Source: Clytia hemisphaerica
Taxonomy: Eukaryota; Cnidaria; Hydrozoa; Leptothecata; Clytiidae
Direction: 5' to 3'
Length of the DNA: 64,000 bases
NCBI GenBank assembly: GCA_902728285.1
Contig: CACVBU010001205.1
Span: 1,944,590-2,008,589 of the forward strand
The translations under genes were made by a program, and so were the position numbers. The notes beneath the pieces are model-generated. The model was not told the DNA's origin and ran no database searches. It saw nothing but the letters and a program-made list of their open reading frames with translations. Shown in pieces: positions 12,210 to 23,733 of the stretch (positions are counted from its first letter, which is position 1; the number at the start of each line of letters is the position of its first letter).

Positions 12210-12735
12210 GATTTAAAGTGTTCAGGTATGCTGCAAGCTCGGTGAATATGATGAACCATTCATGTAACGTTTGAATTTTTTAACCTTGTAGAGGCTAGAG
12301 CAAGGTAATTCAGTGTCAAACATGTAGATGTTACTTTCTCCTGAATGTAAGATTTTGCTATCAAGAAATGGGATACTACCTTTATCTTCTCTATCACACA
12401 TGAATTTCAAATGGGATGGAAGTTATTGATTTCTTTCAATTTGCTATCGATGTGGGTTACTTTTATGTTACGTAATACGTTATCCATATATATCGCAAAG
12501 ATTTTGGCAAACCATTTGTCAAGTACGGCGATGGGGGACTTCCCATCGCTACGCCATCCTTTTGGCGGTAATATTCACGAGGTGTAAGCAATAAAACATT
12601 CAAACTGCACAACAATGTTAATTTGATAAATATCTCTTTTAAAACAGGTGATTTTCGGTAGCGCCCACCCTACAAGAATTCTGTACAACGTGTTATAGCT
12701 TCGTCAACAGGGACATTTGTATAAATATAATCTTG
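12210..12735 (-). pseudogene. Penelope-like element RT fragment
   Basis: Minus-strand translation contains TNVPVDEAITRCTEFL, then REYYRQKDGVAMGSPPSPYL, then GSIPFLDSKIL. The Q-x-DGVAMGSPxSP block is a hallmark of Penelope-like reverse transcriptases (also telomerase-like), and PFLD follows it in that family. Stops and frame changes interrupt the reading, so the copy is dead. A GIY-YIG endonuclease fragment of the same family and strand lies at 14711-16258; the two may be parts of one broken element. Confidence 0.7.
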
Positions 12736-12737
12736 AT

Positions 12738-13140
12738 ATACAACAGAATTTCGCTAAATATCTAAATATCAAGTCAAATGTAATAGCTTCAAAGTTTATT
12801 GTATAAGACGGATTATTATGTTGTAAATGAAGGTTCATAAGTCTTACACCCCTGTTTCTTGCAATCAAATAGTGAAATGGCTTCAAAGTTGATTTATACA
12901 TGACGGAATTTCGCTAAATACAAGTTGTAAACGAAGGTTGATTAGTCTTACATCTCTTTCTCTTGCGATCAACTAGTAAAATAGCTTCAAAATTTATTGA
13001 TATGAGACGGAATTTTACTAAATTTCAAGTTGTAAAATAAGGTACATTAGTCTTACACCCCTGTCTCTTGCAATCGAATAGTGAAATGGCTCCAAAGTTA
13101 ATTGACATAAGACGGAATTTCGCTAAATACAAGTTGCAAC
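12738..13140. repeat. Tandem repeat, unit about 104 bp
   Basis: A unit starting GACGGAATTTCGCTAAATAC and containing AGTCTTACACCCCTGT and AGTGAAATGGCT repeats about four times. GACGG starts lie near 12807, 12902, 13006 and 13111, giving spacings of about 95, 104 and 105 bp. The first copies are more diverged. It directly abuts the Penelope-like RT fragment. Confidence 0.85.
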
Positions 13141-13312
13141 TAATGACTTCTCCAAGAAAGAACGTGAAACCACTAAAGAATGGCATGAAAACGCTAAAAG
13201 GAAAACGAAGAAAGAAAATGATGAATGCTGCGTATGGAAAGTGAGAGGTAGCCCTCTGGCTAAGCTCTACTTTAAGAAGATATGTAAAAAGACAGTTATC
13301 GATAAACTTTAA
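13141..13312 (+). pseudogene. LINE ORF1 C-terminal fragment
   Basis: Translates to about 57 residues ending in a TAA, with DFSKKERETTKEWHENAK and VWKVRGSPLAKLYFKK. This matches the C-terminus of the minus-strand ORF at 26934-27932 (DFSRKEREIIKQWHHKAK; IWKVRGSPRTKLYLKK), so both are copies of the same LINE ORF1. A shared tail with the palindrome AGGTCAATAGACCT follows at 13336-13349. The upstream part of ORF1 is missing. Confidence 0.75.
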
Positions 13313-13359
13313 ATTTGAATGAGATTGTTTTATAGAGGTCAATAGACCTGCGAAATATA

Positions 13360-14452
13360 CTTCTATAATAATAGTAATCTCTAGGTCCGAAAAACTTGAT
13401 CTTTTGAAGGGATTTTTGATAAAACTTTCAATAACTTCGAATTTTACGACACTTTGCGATAATCAAAATTCTTGAAATTAGACATTTTTTGCAAGTACCT
13501 ATATTAGGGATCGTAAAAAAAGTGAATCATACAATATTGAGTTAAGTTTGGTGGTTTAGAGAGCCCAAAACCAACGTTGTAGGTTTTAAGGGTTGTGTGG
13601 TTTTGACTATAAAAAGTTTTAATTGATCATTAAGGTTTCACCGTGACGAAAGCTTGAAAATGGTAAATTTTCGACCAAATTTTTGAAGCTTGTATTTTTG
13701 AAAAACTCTTTGAATTTGCTATTTTCTGGTGAAAAATAGAAAAGCTCTACTGGATTAAACAAATAAACCCGGTTATTTTCATAAAGACATAATGCATAAT
13801 GACATAACGTCACGAAAAATGTTCGAATATTGTTTTGCCAGAACAACTTTCAATATATTTTCGTGTAGGCGTTAGCAAAGTTTCAGGGAAGACAAGAAAA
13901 CGGCCTACAAACTCGAAACCCGCCAACTTTTTCTATCCTTCTCTCTAGCTCGATATTTTTATTTTAACATGAAAGAAGAATTAAACTGTGCTTTACGAAG
14001 GAAATGTGAGCTTCACGTTGAGCTAATTTAGGAAGTTATTGAAGAAGAAAGTAGAAGAAGATGCAATCAGAATTAATGTTCTTAGAGCCGTAGTCAAATA
14101 TCTTTCTACGACACTGTATGCTAAATTTGGATTAGTTAGATCAACCCAACGACTTACAAATAAGTAGACTAACAACCTTTTTTTTCCAATTAAGTTTTTG
14201 ACTGCTATTCGTGTTGCGCCGAGCGTTCTTTGACCTTTCACACTACCTTTAAACAATGGCTTTTTGTTATGAAATTCGCGATTTGATTGGCTCTTGTAAA
14301 ATAGCACAACATTCTCATCAGTTGTTGTGTAAATTTACGACTCAATTATTTACAAAGGACAGCTGACAGTTACGTAAGTTAAAAAGAAATGGATCTTTAT
14401 AAATCACAAGACATTGAAAATAATTATCAGTAGGAGGGTCGATTAAGCAGAA
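13360..14452. other. No gene recognised
   Basis: AT-rich. ORFs at 13619-13846 and 14023-14307 (both minus) lack known motifs. Nothing else supported. Confidence 0.4.
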
Positions 14453-14710
14453 ACAGACTTTCCACCACACTGTCTATATTTTATGTTCAAGGCTGCCATT
14501 CTAAATTGATTTATCACTGCTGGGGTACCATCTTGAAATTATGCATGTCATTATGTGCATATATTTATTTGCAGCCATGGGATTCATGCAGGAAAATCTG
14601 TCAACAGGGGTCCTGATTTCTAGGTGAACCAAGCTCTATAATTTTAGAACTTTGTCTGGCTGAGGTAAAACTTATTTTTTCTAAAATTTTGAGCTTGGAT
14701 ATCCAGGCTA
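14453..14710. mobile_element. Partial second copy of the 774-bp MITE
   Basis: About 258 bp, nearly identical to 15842-16099 in the same orientation, from AACAGACTTTCCACCAC to the terminal TTGGATATCCAGGCTA. The left end with the other inverted repeat is absent, so this is a truncated copy. It ends inside Penelope-like coding sequence, which resumes at 14711. Confidence 0.85.
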
Positions 14711-16258
14711 AGTAAATTGTCTTTACGCAAAGAGATTTCAAATTTTTCGTTCAAACAAAGATCACATTTCAGGCTGCTTTTGTTGAACGGTTTGCACTTT
14801 CTTACAATTCGCCATGTAACTTTAGGGTTGGTCTGGTTACGAGAATGCTGCCAAAATTCTTTCGAGAGCTCGGTTTAATTTTCGTATTTGGCGTGGTTGA
14901 ACGATTTCTCGTGGTTCGTATATCGCTTTTTGAAGGTTGTTTCTGCGAGACCGAAGTAAATTTTTGGTGGTAAATTCTCGTCGTCTGTTGTCAGTGTGGA
15001 TTCATAAACAGTGTTTTTAGCTACGCAGTTACCGTTCATGGGGCATTGATTTTTGACGATGCAGTTGCATGTTTTGGTTGGTTGTACGATGTCTTGCTTT
15101 TTGAGTACTGCTTTGTTATGCCCATCGATGATGGCTTTCATGTTGGTCGTGCAGCTATAGCTAACTTTGACTGTATTTCGATTGAACAGCTTGTGGTATT
15201 CATGATGACGAGGAAAGTGTTTGTCGATCAACTTCAAGAACTTTTGTGCGATGTTTGTTTTGACTGATTTGCTGAAGGGAGGGTTAAACCAAATGACTTT
15301 GCGTTTTCTTTAGCGTGTTTGTGGTTAGCCTGGATATCCAGCCCGTAAACTTTTTTTTGATTTTGATATTTCTTATGTTTACGGTCTGGTTTACCTAGAT
15401 CGTCTGCATTCTCATCTGAGGATGATTATGCGGATATTCTGATTGGTTGGTCCAAGCGAATCAGAGATCTGAATGGTGGCGCGCGTATAAGAAATTATGC
15501 GAGACGACTTGAAGTGTACGCCTAAATAATTAGGTTGACCGCGCGGGCGATCAGCAATGCGCATACGCTGCAATAATGGTAGGGAAGAAGTGAAGAAGTG
15601 GGAAGATCAAAACATGGGAATTTTTAGATGTTCTGGTTGTTTTCTTTCCAAATACTTAGATATTCTTGCTTTAATCTTCTTAATAACTTGGTTGCATCGT
15701 GTAAAGAGCTAAAGGTATATCTTTATTTTGCTTCAATTCTTCTTTTCTGCTTGCCAATTTTGTAGTGCAGTTTTTTGGGTTGAAAGTTTTGTTTTGATAT
15801 TTTTTTTTCTCCAAAATTCACTTTGCACTTTCTGTCTAACAGACTTTCCACCACACTGTCTATATTTTATGGTCAAGGCTGCCATTCTAAATTAATTTAT
15901 CACTGCTAGGGTAGCATCTTGAAATTATGCATGTCATTATGTGCATATATTTATTTGCAGCCATGGGATTCATGCAGGAAAATCTGTCAACAGGGGTTCA
16001 CCTGATTTCTAGGTGAACCAAGCTCTATAATTTTAGAACTTTGTCTGGCTGAGGTAAAACTTATTTTTTCTAAAATTTTGAGCTTGGATATCCAGGCTAG
16101 TTTGTGGTTTGTTCACTGTTGGTGTGTAGGTTAAATTGGTTTCATAGCCGGCGTCTTTCAAAGCCTTTTCGTAAATGGGCTTTGCTTCATTGAAGATTTG
16201 TTCATTGGACGAATGCTCTGATGAGCGCTTCTCAATCGTTTTTGGCAGTTGTTGAATT
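14711..16258 (-). pseudogene. Penelope-like element, GIY-YIG endonuclease end, split by a MITE
   Basis: Minus strand. 16258-16109 encodes QQLPKTIEKRSSEHSSNEQ and NEAKPIYEKALKDAGYE, typical of the region after the Penelope RT. After the 774-bp insertion (15326-16099), 15325-14711 continues with IWFNPPFSKSV, FNRNTVKVSYSC, then CNCIVKNQCPMNGNC (the linker cysteines) and KIYFGLAETTFKKRYTNHEKSF, the GIY-YIG-type nuclease core. The family cuts DNA to prime reverse transcription. In the usual Tyr pair, the second is Phe here (YFG). The element is dead: split by the insertion, with frame changes, and its 3' end cut by the partial MITE at 14453-14710. Confidence 0.8.
15326..16099. mobile_element. Non-autonomous DNA transposon, 774 bp, 9-bp target duplication
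   Basis: Both ends carry the inverted repeat TAGCCTGGATATCCA (left at 15326; right reads TTGGATATCCAGGCTA, ending 16099). The 9-bp word GTTTGTGGT flanks it on both sides (15317-15325 and 16100-16108), and removing the block rejoins Penelope-like coding sequence. TIRs with 9-bp duplications suggest a Mutator-like (MULE) non-autonomous element; that is an inference. There is no coding capacity inside. The TIR core TAGCCTGGATATCCAGGCTA is itself a near palindrome. Confidence 0.85.
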
Positions 16259-17340
16259 AGCCTGGGAATCCAAGCGTTAAACTTTGTTCGCAGTCTAGTT
16301 TATGATATTTTTGCTGCTTGTTTAACGCTTGGCGCGGGTAACTCGCCTGCAGGGAGATTTTTCCCTGCAATGCAGGTTCAGTCTGATTTTTCATTCACTT
16401 GCTATAAAATATGAAAGTTAAGTTGTGACTGAAATACTGGCTTAGGAGCAGTAGAACTCGGTGCTTATCAACTGACAACAACGAAAATTCAAAAGCATTC
16501 AAAATTCGCGCGAACAGTGATGTAAACACGCATAATTAGCATAATTTATACGAAAAGTCACTTTAAAAATGGCAGAACCCAAAGCCAAAACAAACATCAA
16601 ACTTCTAGTTAAAATATAAGTCGAGGAATCATTAAAAAGGCGTTTCAGGGTTCCAGACCAAGTTTTTTTGATGAAGAATCGATATTTTAAAACTCAAACT
16701 ACAACTTCTATGTTTAGTAAACCATTCAACATCAAAATGGTGAAAAAATCATTTAAAATTCAGTTGTATTTGCTTTTCTAAAGCATAAATTTACATTCAG
16801 ATCTTCCAAATACTCGATCTGTTCCACTGTTACTGTCACACCATGTTGATATCTTCTCTGTTGTTTTTGTTTTGAATCATTTTGGCCATTGGCCTAACAC
16901 ATGAAAGTATAATTTTACAAAATAGAGAGGAATTTTCAGACATAAAACAACCATAGTTTTAATTGTTTGGGTCACGATGAACATTTTACAAGAATTTTTG
17001 TCATTGGATTGGTCGTATTCAAACAAAAAGTTTTATTATATTTTTCTAAAGAACGCGTCATCTCTATTGTTATAACCAATTATGTGACCATCTTATAAAA
17101 ACTTTAACACAACTGAATTGTTTTATATGTTTCTTCACTATCCTTCCCACTCGGGTGAAACAAGGCATGTCCCAAATATATTTTGCGTGACGCACACCGC
17201 TTCCCATTATTCATTTACTTTCATATATAGCTCAAAAGAATCGTATCAACAAGAGGATTTCGAAAAGTGCTGGGTCAAAAATTTACATCAAGCCAATCTC
17301 AAGATATCGGCCAAAAACTGATTTTGACGTTATAAAATAC
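16259..17340. other. Non-coding; possible second TIR-type end at 16259
   Basis: TAGCCTGGGAATCCAAGCG at 16259 resembles the MITE end just described, and CCAAGCGTTAAAC (about 16273) is repeated inverted as GTTTAACGCTTGG (about 16321). It may be the end of a related element whose other end I could not find. The rest, including ORF 17118-17321, shows nothing recognisable. Confidence 0.35.
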
Positions 17341-17348
17341 ATCGAAAA

Positions 17349-17692
17349 AACACGTCAAAAAGACAATTTAAATGACGTCATTATTGAAAAAAGGCGATAA
17401 TTCCGATTTGCTTACTACAATCAAATCAAAATTTTGACTGCAGATGTAAATTACCGATTCTAAAATATTTCATGAAAAAAAATTGAAAATTCATAATGAC
17501 GTCAGCATTTTTTGACGTATTTTAATTTTTCCCGACAACAAATGACGTCATTCAAATTTTCTGAAAATTTTTGAACAAATCATTATTCTACAACTCCAGT
17601 CAAAATTTGGTGTTGATTGCATTAATAAAATTGAAGTTATCGCTGTTTTTCAATAATGACGTCATTTGAATCTTACTTATGACGTACAACAA
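17349..17692. repeat. Foldback element with TGACGTCA palindromes
   Basis: The arm near 17349-17404 (…AAATGACGTCATTATTGAAAA…GCGATAA) is repeated in inverse orientation near 17636-17690 (TTATCGC…CAATAATGACGTCATTT). The palindrome TGACGTCA also occurs twice between the arms. Arms of about 55 bp around a loop of about 230 bp look like a MITE or foldback element. No target duplication was identified. Confidence 0.7.
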
Positions 17693-18366
17693 TTAAAAAC
17701 ATGAATAAATCTAAATCTAAAATATTAAAAACTGTTTTGTATATATTTTTTATTCGGGTCTGTAAATTTTAAAACGAAGCCAAGAAGGAAGACAAAATGG
17801 CGCCAGGTCTCTTGAGAAGTAACAAAGTTCAGTACCTTTGGAAAAAAGGCTATTGTGGCTGAAGTTCGAAAGGAATCTTAAATTTTATTACATGGAATCA
17901 TTAACAAGATGTTGCAATAGTTATTTCCACATGAAAACAGGTTTCAGATTTTAAAAGTTTAGGCAAAAAGAGGTACCCCATAACCTAGCCCAATTGGCTA
18001 CCCCATTGGCTACCCTGCTTTTTAGATCAACCCTTCCCAAAGTAAAAAAAAAAAAGCTGATTCACCAATCAAAAGCTATATAAACCTCTAAGATGGAGTA
18101 TTTCCGCGGGAAAAAATGAAAGCACATGTCTGTTGAAGAAAAAAATATGTTTGTGTGTTGTGTGTTCTGTCTCTTCTCTTTGTCTCCTCTCTCCTTCATT
18201 TACAAATACTAAGAAAGGTAAAAGTAATTAAAACTTATCAAAAAGACCCTGTGTTCGAGTTCACAAAAATGAAAAAGACAACAACAAAACAAATTGGCTT
18301 CTGCCAAAAAATTTGGGTAAATATTTTTTCTGAAGAGATAAAGCCCCTGAAAATGACTAGCTTAAA

Positions 18367-18537
18367 ATGGCCGAAAGTACCAAGAAAAAGATAACACCAT
18401 GTCATTGCAAATTGTGTATAGTTGAATTTAAAAAGGGGGACGCTCGGAGGAATCTAAAGAAAAATCAGGATATAATTGAAAGTTTGAATCGAATTGGTAT
18501 TGAGTTTGAAGAAGTCTGCGCGGAGGACAGCATTTGA
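18367..18537 (+). CDS. Short ORF, 56 aa, possible exon
   Basis: Opens with ATG in AAAATGG and encodes MAESTKKKITPCHCKLC followed by a charged region, ending in EEVCAEDSI and a stop. The CHCKLC cluster could be half of a zinc site. I do not recognise the family. It sits about 200 bp left of the Ty3/gypsy insertion and may be the first exon of a gene the retrotransposon later interrupted. Confidence 0.25.
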   Translation: MAESTKKKITPCHCKLCIVEFKKGDARRNLKKNQDIIESLNRIGIEFEEVCAEDSI

Positions 18538-18740
18538 AGCAATAAAAACACTCTTCTTGTAAAAGCGTGCATTCTTTGGGAAAAATCTTCTCCATTTTCG
18601 AGATATCTAGTCAACACATACCTTAATCATAGTACCGCCCCCTTCTCTGCTCTACGCTCCGTAAAATTTTCCCAAAGACCTAAAGTTAGTTATACTTCAT
18701 TGCATGAAAAATTTTCGAACGTTTTCCAAAATTTGTACTG

Positions 18741-18870
18741 TGGATAAAGATCATTCAATAATTGATGAAACAATTGTAATTACTTTTTAATTTAAGTGCT
18801 ATTGAATGTTTTGATCTGAAAATAAGATGACAAAACATTAAAGAAAAGAATAAACTATCAATATCCTCCA
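18741..18870 (-). repeat. 3' LTR of the Ty3/gypsy element
   Basis: 130 bp, the same by eye as 23734-23863. It is the 3' LTR because coding runs on the minus strand and the polypurine tract lies next to it. Confidence 0.92.
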
Positions 18871-18912
18871 TCCCCCTCCAGTTTTCAGTTCCTTTGAAAA
18901 TTTTATTGGGAC

Positions 18913-21900
18913 TCATGCCCACTGTCCTGTTTCTGGCACATATCTACGTGGTGCCTTACTAACACGTCGAGGTCTGGGAGGGGTGGATGAAGGCTCTTCA
19001 GATGATTTCTGTGGGGTGCCCATTGATGACGGCAGTGCGTCTTTGGGTGTTCCAGGTTGCGTCGCTGGTACACTAACGGGGGGCAGGGGCGAGATGGGCC
19101 GTGGAGCAAGCGGTAGAACAATCGGACTTGATGGCAGTGGAGTCGACTGTTGTTGAGATGGTCGAAATTGTTGGACGGTTCGTCTCTGCGGGTCGGGATC
19201 GTCAGGACGTCGGGTCTTGGCAGTTTGAGAGTCCTTCTTCGGGAGTGGTGGCAACGGAGGTCCAACAAATGCGTCTCGGTTGGTGATGTCAACAGAGGCA
19301 GGCTCGAAGCGTCGAAGGTAGCGCCGGTTGCGACGGGTTGCGACGGGTTAGACGACCGGTGCCATCAACTTTAATCGTGTAGCTGTCGTGTCCATGGAGC
19401 TCTTTGATTGTGCCGGATCGGTCCCATCGTTTGGGGTTGCTACCAGTCTGGTTCTGGATGTAGCATCTGTCACCGAGGCGGAGGTCGCGGAGCATGCGAG
19501 AGTGGTGGTTCCGCTCTTCAGCAGCATGATGGAATCTGTGACGTAGGGCTTCCTCTTTTTGTTGCCAAGCTTCGCGCCAGATAGGACGGACATGTTCGTT
19601 GCTGAATTTCTCAAGGCGATTGATGAATGCGAACGCGTCACGGATGGGACGACCAAATACTATCTCCGCAGGTGAAAGTTGACAATCAGGGTCAGGTGTG
19701 TTACGCAGTTGCATCATTGCCCTCAAAAAGCGGTCAGTATCAAGCGTTCCGGAAGGACCAGTGTTCGAACGAAGCAACCTCTTGGCAGACTTGACCGCAA
19801 CCTCAGCGCGACCGTTGGATTGGGGATTGTAGGCTGATGAGAGTCTGTGTCTGACACCCCAGCGCTCCAAGAAGTCTTGAGTCGATCCAGACGTGAATTC
19901 AGGGCCACCATCACTTGACATTTCCTCTGGTACACCGAATCGGGCAAAGTAGTTTCGTAGACACGTGATGAGTCCTTCAGATCCAGCTTGTGGTGATCCT
20001 TTTGGGGCTTGGAAGACATCTGACCAGCCAGACAGGCGATCGCCAACTACGAGGTAGTGCTGTCCAACGCAGTCGAAGAAGTCGGCATAGCTTTGTTCGA
20101 ATGGAGTTGTTGGTGGTGAGGCTGGCGAGGTAGGTAGGGAGGGCTGGGATGGTGCATTACGGATACACTCTTGGCAGGCTTGTCTCCGATGCTCAATGTC
20201 ATAAGTCATCCCTGGCCAGAAGACGATGGAACGTGCACGCAGACCCATGGTTGATACTCCCTGGTGGGCGGCATGAAGGGCATCAAGGACTGCAGGTCGT
20301 AGCGACTGTGGAACAACAACACGATCATTGTAGATGATGACACCATCTGTAATGTGAAGACTGTCACGGTACTGCCAGTAAGATGACGTAGCGGGGTGGT
20401 CACGATAGTTATCGGGGAAGCCGGCAAGAACAGCTTGGTACACGAGGGCAAGATTCTGATCGTTTTGGGTTTCGGATGACAAGCGTTCCCAGGTGATCGA
20501 GGTGACCTTTTCAGCATTGTTGCGGATGGCAGCAGCCACCATGAACTCGGGCAGCATGTGATCAGGTAACTCCTCCTCGTCGGATGGTGATGGGTGGCGA
20601 GATGTAGCATCAGGGGCAAGATTGGTCTTCCCTGGGACATGAATGACACCAAAGTACCAGGGCAAGCTTCTTTCTTTCAGGCGAAAAAGTCGTGTGTTGT
20701 GAATTTCATCTAAAGTTCTGTCACCATATATTTTAATAAGAGGCTTGTGATCGGTAGCTACAGTCAATTGATCACAACCTAAGGTGAAGTATTTCGTTTG
20801 TTCAAGCCCCCAGGTGATCGCGAGGGCCTCACCTTCGATTGGTGCGTAGTGTTCCTCAGTTGGCTTGAGGAAACGGGATCCAGCCAAAGTAATACGCCAG
20901 CCATCCTGACAGCAGATTGGATTGACGTCTGTACAGTCACAATGTTTTTGTTGTAAAAAGTAGCCGACGCCATGCTTCGACCAGTCCGTGCGGAGACACG
21001 TAGGTAGGTGGAGGTCGAATATTTCAACACCCGATCGAATAGCCTCAACAATGGCTTTCTTTGACGCTGTGAAGGCTCGATCTAGCTCAGGGGTCCACTT
21101 GAATGGATGTTTTGGAGAGAGAAATGGACGGAACGGTTCCACGTGTTCACGAAGCTGTGCGTAATTCCCCACCTGGTTGATGAGGCCAAACCAACTTCTG
21201 ATGTCAGTAGTGCTGGTGGGCGTTGGGAAATTCTTTATGGCATTATAGAATTTTGGGAGTGGTTCTATTCTCTCATCTGAGATGCGGAATCCAGCAAAGT
21301 CAACGGCTCTGCCAGCGAATTGAAACTTTTGTGGGTTGAGCACGATTCCTGAACGACCAACTGTTGTGAGGAAGTCGATTGATCGCCACCAGTGTTCCTC
21401 CAGACTGGTGTCATAAAATAAGGTGTCGTCAACGATTCTTTCTTTGTGTTGGAAGTCGGCTAGGATGGACTCAAAGCGACGATTATATCCATCACCGGAA
21501 GACAAGAACCCTTGTGGTGCTCTTTTATAGCGAAATCGTCCAGAAGGGGTGACGAAGGTTGTCAGATGGCGGTCGGATTCTCTGAGCGGAACGCTGTGGT
21601 ACCCATTCCACGCATCTGTGACGGTCTTCCACGTATTGCGGGGTACCCTCCTGGCGATATGGAACGGAGCTTCAGAGTTATGGGTTTCGCGTTTTCACCA
21701 TTTGTTCAGCGGTGAGAGATCAACGGTGCGTCTTGGTGTTCCATCAGGCTTGCGGGTCACGACCATACGATGACACCAGTCAACCGGTTCGCCGATAGGA
21801 ACTCTCTCGATGACACCGAGTGCCTCGTCTCGAAGTAAATCCTTGTGAACTTGCTCCTGCCAGTGCGCTGGAACGGGAATTGCCTTGTGTCGAGCGACAG

Positions 21901-23665
21901 GGACTGCGTTATCCTGCATGTGTATCTCCACCGGTGGACCGTCCATTGATGGGAGAGGTTGGTGAGGGCATGTGTTAAAGGAGGAGCTGCCGTATTGATC
22001 AAGCAACCAGTCACGCATCTTGTCGTTGTTTTCAGGGACGCAAGGGAATGGAAGCGATGTTGGGCGTTTTGGGACTTCGGTACGCTTTGGGCATTGGCAG
22101 ATCGACCCATCAGATTTTGTCACGCCACAAATACTAGTTACGTCCGTATCGGGTGAAGGCACAACCCGGTCAATGCTGGGGTTGGCAGAATACATACCAA
22201 CCTGCGGGAAGCCACGGTTGACAATGCCAAGGTTGACCATCGTGTCGTAAGATAGGTACAACTCCGATACATCTTTGCTGACATAAACGGTTGATTGACA
22301 AGTGACGTTTCTCCCGTCGAAGGATCGTCCAGCAAACGAAGCAGTGAAGGCGCCGTCTATTCGAATTGGAGATTTGTTGGCAGCGTTTAACGACATGGAT
22401 ACAGGCGACAGGTCAGAAAGCTTGAAACCTGCCCTCAAAAAGTCATTTAACGACCACAGGTCTGATTGCGCACCTGTGTCGGCAACAGCAGAAACATCAA
22501 TAGACTTTGATGGACGAGACTCCATGGTAACTTTCAGGGTCACTTTGGGATGTGCAGATGCCTTCACCCTACGCCAGCTGCTCTTGCTGAAGAGTTGACG
22601 GTCTGGTTGCATTGCAGGCTTCTTGCTCCTTATGATCGTTGGTGTTGGGACTTCAAGGGCGGAGATCTGACCAAGGGAATCGTCGGACACGATGGAGATG
22701 GTATTGGCCGACGGGTTGTTTTGCTTCGATGAATTGCTCTTCCTCCAACAGCTCTCACATTTGCTGAACGGTCGTCGATTCCAGCCACGAGCCTTCTTGG
22801 CGTACAGATGGAACGAGTTGCCACAACCAGGACAGTTGGCAGTGAGCGACTGGTCAAAGGTAGATGGGGCTGGTGGAGTGTTTCTTTGTTGTCTTCTGGG
22901 ATTAGGATCTCGGGTAGATTTACGATACTCGGAGAGGGCTGATACAGATGCCAAAGGGTTTGCATTGCGGGCTGTCTCTCTAGTTTCGACAAAGCCAATG
23001 ATGTCAGTTATGGGCTTTGTTTGTATACCCTCTGTGCTTAGGGCTTCACGACGTATGTCCATGTCAGAGATGCCATTTAACAAAACATCTCTAATAACCT
23101 CGTCAGTGTAATAAACGTCACCGACGACCTCAGATTCACAGTTTGCACAGTTTGTACGGTAGGCTGTTGTAAACTCGCAGGTTTCAGCCTTTCCTTGAAC
23201 TTTTGCAGCAAAGGTACGGAAAGTCTCATCTGGGTCTTGCCTCATGGCAGCTAACTCTGAGCGAAGAACGCCAACAGCAACTGGGATGACAGCAATGGAC
23301 TTGAGTGTGGTAAGCGCGTCCTGTAGAGTCCTTGTTGTAAAGTCTGGGTGTGCACGTAGGACGACATTTCCAAGCTTCTCGGTTGTACATTCAAGCAGTT
23401 GAGTGGAAGCAGCTTGGTCGGTGTTTCCAGAGCCAATGCGGAAGGTGTCCCAGCGTCTAATGAAGGCATTCCAATCCTCACACGTTGAGTTGTCCTGGAT
23501 CTTTGGTCGGATCAGCTTTGGGGCACTGGGTCGTGGAGCAGCTTGTGGTACCGGATTCATAATGTGTGTGTGTGAGTGAAGGTTGAGGATAGCGGCTGCA
23601 CCAATGACGTCATGATCAGGTGTCTGGAAACCACATCCTGGTAGCGGACAATCGAGCACAACCAT
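18913..23665 (-). pseudogene. Ty3/gypsy gag-pol polyprotein with two breaks
   Basis: Order on the minus strand: an N-terminal C2H2-like finger (CPLPGCGFQ...HSHTH), gag, a Cys cluster (CPGCGNSF...CESCW), aspartic protease (VADTGAQSD, about residue 395), reverse transcriptase (RRTVDLSPL; catalytic VDD in the second open piece), RNase H (CLRTDWSKHGVGYFLQQ), the integrase H-H-C-C zinc region (HAAHQG...CQEC), the DDE core (YADFFD, DGGPEFTS, NGRAE) and a Pro-rich tail. Domain order PR-RT-RH-IN is Ty3/gypsy. Break 1: TGA at 21695-21697 inside the RT, with the frame continuing unchanged on both sides. Break 2: a 10-bp tandem duplication of GGTTGCGACG at 19326-19345 shifts the frame in the integrase C-terminus; the tail resumes at 19254-18913. 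Stop readthrough at the first site cannot be excluded. Confidence 0.9.
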
Positions 23666-23733
23666 GTTGATTACGTGTTGATTACTGTGTCAGTAAGCCA
23701 ATGATAATCCAACAATGTGACAAGATCAAAACA

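Noticed and set aside
12738-13140. CRISPR-like array
   Set aside because: The whole 104-bp unit is repeated; no short repeat with unique spacers, and the genome is eukaryotic.
16205-16240. CTGATGAG hammerhead-ribozyme core near a Penelope-like element
   Set aside because: No GAAA and no flanking stems at the required spacing; the word is part of coding sequence on the minus strand.
19101-19374. Plus-strand ORFs over the Ty3/gypsy pol
   Set aside because: Mirror frames of a GC-rich coding region; no domain.
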